NCBI GenBank assembly: GCA_016630955.3
Contig: CM049990.2
Location: forward strand, 1,178,001 to 1,242,000
Direction: 5' to 3'
From: Didymella arachidicola
Taxonomy: Eukaryota; Ascomycota; Dothideomycetes; Pleosporales; Didymellaceae
DNA length: 64,000 nt
In this document: positions 61,529 to 64,000 of the stretch, piece after piece
Layout of the letters: each line of letters starts with the position of its first letter
Position numbering within the stretch: the stretch's first letter is position 1
The notes under the pieces: model-generated
What the model was told of the DNA's origin: nothing
What the model saw: the letters and a program-made list of their open reading frames with translations, nothing else
The model's database searches: none
Made by a program: the position numbers and the translations under genes

Positions 61529-64000
61529 GGTTGATAGGTGCGGTTGGCGATTCAGGGGTGAAGTCGAGGAAGTGCGGTTGCTTGGATTGTGGTCTCGAGA
61601 GTAGTTCCTTTGTGCTCGCTAGAAGGCTTTGTTCCTTTCACTGATTGAGTATGAATAGCGGAGATCAATTGGCCGTCCAGTGAAGGATACTCTTGGCAGT
61701 TATGTGGCGGTGACGACGGTGAATGAACGTATAGATCCTTTCCTCAGCCGCCGGGACTTCCAACTTGTTGCCTGGTTCGTGAATTGGTATGCACAGGAAA
61801 GAGAGTCGGTGGTATCGATAGCGAGTGTGGGTGTTGCAAAGGAGCGACAGACAGCCAAAGGCGAATGAATGACGAGCCGCAAGGGCGAACAAAAGAAGGA
61901 AGGGAAGAGAGGGGAAACGAACGGATCCTACCAGGGCTATGGAGTGTTTTCTAGGAGAAATGAAGGAATGCTCAGATCAGGGACGTGAAACCCTTGGAGG
62001 GCCCGCTGGAGGGAGTGATCCAGTTGGCTAGAGGCGTTAGGCTCGCCGGACGCTAGCGCGGTTAAAGTATGCTGAAACATGTCAGTAAGGGAGGCCCGGT
62101 TAGCTGCAGTAAATCAGGGACGGTAGTACGCGTGCAGCCTTACAAACCAGTCGGGTTCCAGTATAGCGGTACGCCGTAATCTGCGGAGGCGTTGAGGTTA
62201 TCCAACCCTCAGGCACCGCTGCGCTTCACCAGTCGCGCTCTCACACAGCCCAGCGCGTCCGTCAGCAACCTCGTGTCCTTCAGCTATTGTCACTTTCTGA
62301 CCCGCGCATTCGGCCAGTTGTTGCACAGGTTAAAGAAAGCTGGCAGCCGACTTGGGGACCCGTGCGCGCCCAGTCGCAATCTCCAGCAGCTCGAAATACT
62401 CGTCGCAGGAACAGCGAGCGTCATCGGCTCCGCTTTTACGGCGCATCGCAATTGCAGCCCGGGTATGGCGCCGAGAGGCCATCGTGATTGTATTCCCGTG
62501 CCTGAGCACCATGCCAACAAGCATCATGCTATTGTTGATGCGAGTGTTGCTGTCTGCAGATCGTTTACCAACGTTTGTCAAGCCGGCGAGCAATGTGCCT
62601 TCCCGCCTGGTTGCGACAAAGCCCCCAGTCATACGTCCTCCATGTAACCAACCGTCTGTCAGTTAGGAGATTGCGCCGAACTGACGACGTGGCAGCACGG
62701 CACTGCCCGTGCGACGCGAAAGATCACGGTGTCCTGCGAAGCAACAAATCTGAATGCGGCCTCGTGCACCGTAAATTGTGATTATGGCCGCTGGCATGGC
62801 AAACTTTCTAATTTCTCATCCGCCGGACGGGTAGCACAATTATTGATAGGCTTGCTGCCGCCTCCTGAGATAGGAGCAGGAGAGGGTCTAGCGCCTGTAG
62901 CCGCCACCTCTGATGTGGAGGTGTAGCGAAGATCAGCAGTGATTGGCCTTGTACTCGGCGCCTTCAAGGCTCAGCTCCGGCTCGGCACAGTTCACTCTTC
63001 TGGAAGTTTGCAATGCAGCGCACAACTCGCTAAAGCAGGGAAGTGGTAGAAACATCCAGAAGGAGAAGCCGACTGTAGGCATCGTCCTTGTTCTCTTCAT
63101 CAGATCCCCAGTAGTGCGGTCTAATTTGCCCACAGGATCCACTCTTCATGCACAACGGACCTGCATTTAGATCCTGGCGCCGCTCAGGTACAGACATGAT
63201 TTGATTGGTCGACTAAATGATGCAGAATGCTTCGCCTGCAAATCCAATATACCGTGTGACTTGGTTCTCTTGTCATAGACTCAGGTAATGAAGATACGAG
63301 GAGCTCAAGAATTTCAAAACACCCTCGACTTATTGGCCTAGCAGTTGCATGCTGTCGTGCAGAATGAGCGGTGTACAGAAAGCTTGAGACAAGTTTGCCT
63401 CAGGTCAGACCAGGAGCTGAGACCCAAAGCAGTGGCCTGCACATGTGCGGCACGCTGTCGAGTAGTACGGCGGAAGTACAACGGATCTGCTTGCCAGTAG
63501 ACTAGTTGGAGGTTAATGATAGCCCTTCACGTTGTCTCACAAAGCGAGCTACAGGCTACAGCGCTGCAATAGTGCCATTTTATCCGGCAGTTGAGAAGTC
63601 AGAAAATCGACATGCTGTCGTACACCATTAGCCACCTCAATGGAGCTTCCTACATGAAGATCAGCAGCTTATCCGTTGCATCGCATATTGATAGCCTGAT
63701 GCTCAGCAGCTCGCCATCTCACCTGTGGAACCACTGTAACGTGCGCCTTGCATGCGGTACAGCGCAGCACACATTGACAGTCTTCTCCGCCACTTCTCCC
63801 GCGCTTCCAACGTCCACGCGACCGAACTCCCAACCCCCTCACTTTGCGTCCTCGAGCAAGCTCACAGCTTCGCCCCGTCCCTCAGCGGCACATCCTCCCA
63901 AGCCTGATCAAATCCACAGCTTCTTGTCCAACGAGGCTCACCCGCCTCCACTGAGTCTATGGCCATGTGTCCTATCTTCCGCCACGCATCGCCCTTAATA
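61529..64000. other. Right-end region, 2.5 kb without a supported gene
   Basis: Includes the DUF1996 promoter. ORFs of 60-150 codons at 62192-62781 overlap on both strands and look incidental. From about 63770 the sequence becomes C/T-rich in the manner of a fungal promoter, and ATG 63960 (+) could begin a gene running off the window; only 13 codons are visible. Confidence 0.35.

Noticed and set aside
62192..62781. Cluster of 65-151-codon ORFs on both strands
   Set aside because: Mutually overlapping, no motifs, no splice-supported extension.

Overview
The window is nuclear DNA of a filamentous ascomycete. The evidence is genes broken by short GT-AG introns (mostly 46-72 bases) with CTRAC/GCTAAC branch sites, fungal-only families (HET domain, LCCL membrane protein, DUF1996, Rds1-type ferritin-like protein, DUF6601) and Fot1/pogo and Ty1/copia elements. 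A mannitol dehydrogenase of the Alt a 8/Cla h 8 allergen type fits a Dothideomycete (Pleosporales or Cladosporium/Mycosphaerella relatives), but that placement is inference. No rRNA, tRNA or CRISPR was found.

Layout. 0-16.4 kb is dense core genome: a secreted protein, MET12-type methylenetetrahydrofolate reductase, an amidohydrolase, mitochondrial D-2-hydroxyglutarate/D-lactate dehydrogenase, proteasome subunit alpha-4, a CHY zinc-finger protein, a 1209-residue propeller/inositol-polyphosphate 5-phosphatase, a GFA-domain protein and a cysteine-rich single-pass membrane protein with an apparent frameshift. 16.4-20.9 kb is gene-poor, with a cupin remnant and an aldo-keto reductase. 20.9-33.1 kb holds an aromatic aminotransferase, an LCCL protein, a HET-domain pseudogene, a four-TM membrane protein, the SNARE Tlg1 and a METTL25-like methyltransferase.

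33.4-48.7 kb is an accessory island: a pseudogene with six in-frame stops, a complete copia retrotransposon (34579-39933) with apparently identical 122-base LTRs and a 5-base target duplication, a DUF6601 membrane protein, an Rds1-like protein, a complete pogo/Fot1 transposon (44384-46483) with 44-base perfect terminal repeats, and a HerA/FtsK-like ATPase whose 5' end does not splice cleanly. 49.7-61.5 kb returns to ordinary genes: an RWD/DUF1115 protein, an unrecognised 305-residue protein, mannitol dehydrogenase, an acyl-CoA dehydrogenase, a secreted GH2 exo-glucosaminidase and a DUF1996 secreted protein. 61.5-64 kb has no gene I can support.

Genes working together. There is no biosynthetic cluster. 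Several neighbours share short divergent promoters (D-2HG dehydrogenase/PRE6) or are tail-to-tail (amidohydrolase/D-2HG dehydrogenase, PRE6/CHY protein, HET pseudogene/membrane protein). The two pseudogenes keep frame in all or most of their length but carry stops that are each one C-to-T or G-to-A change from a sense codon, the footprint expected of repeat-induced point mutation or cytosine deamination. Both transposons nearby have intact long ORFs and look young.
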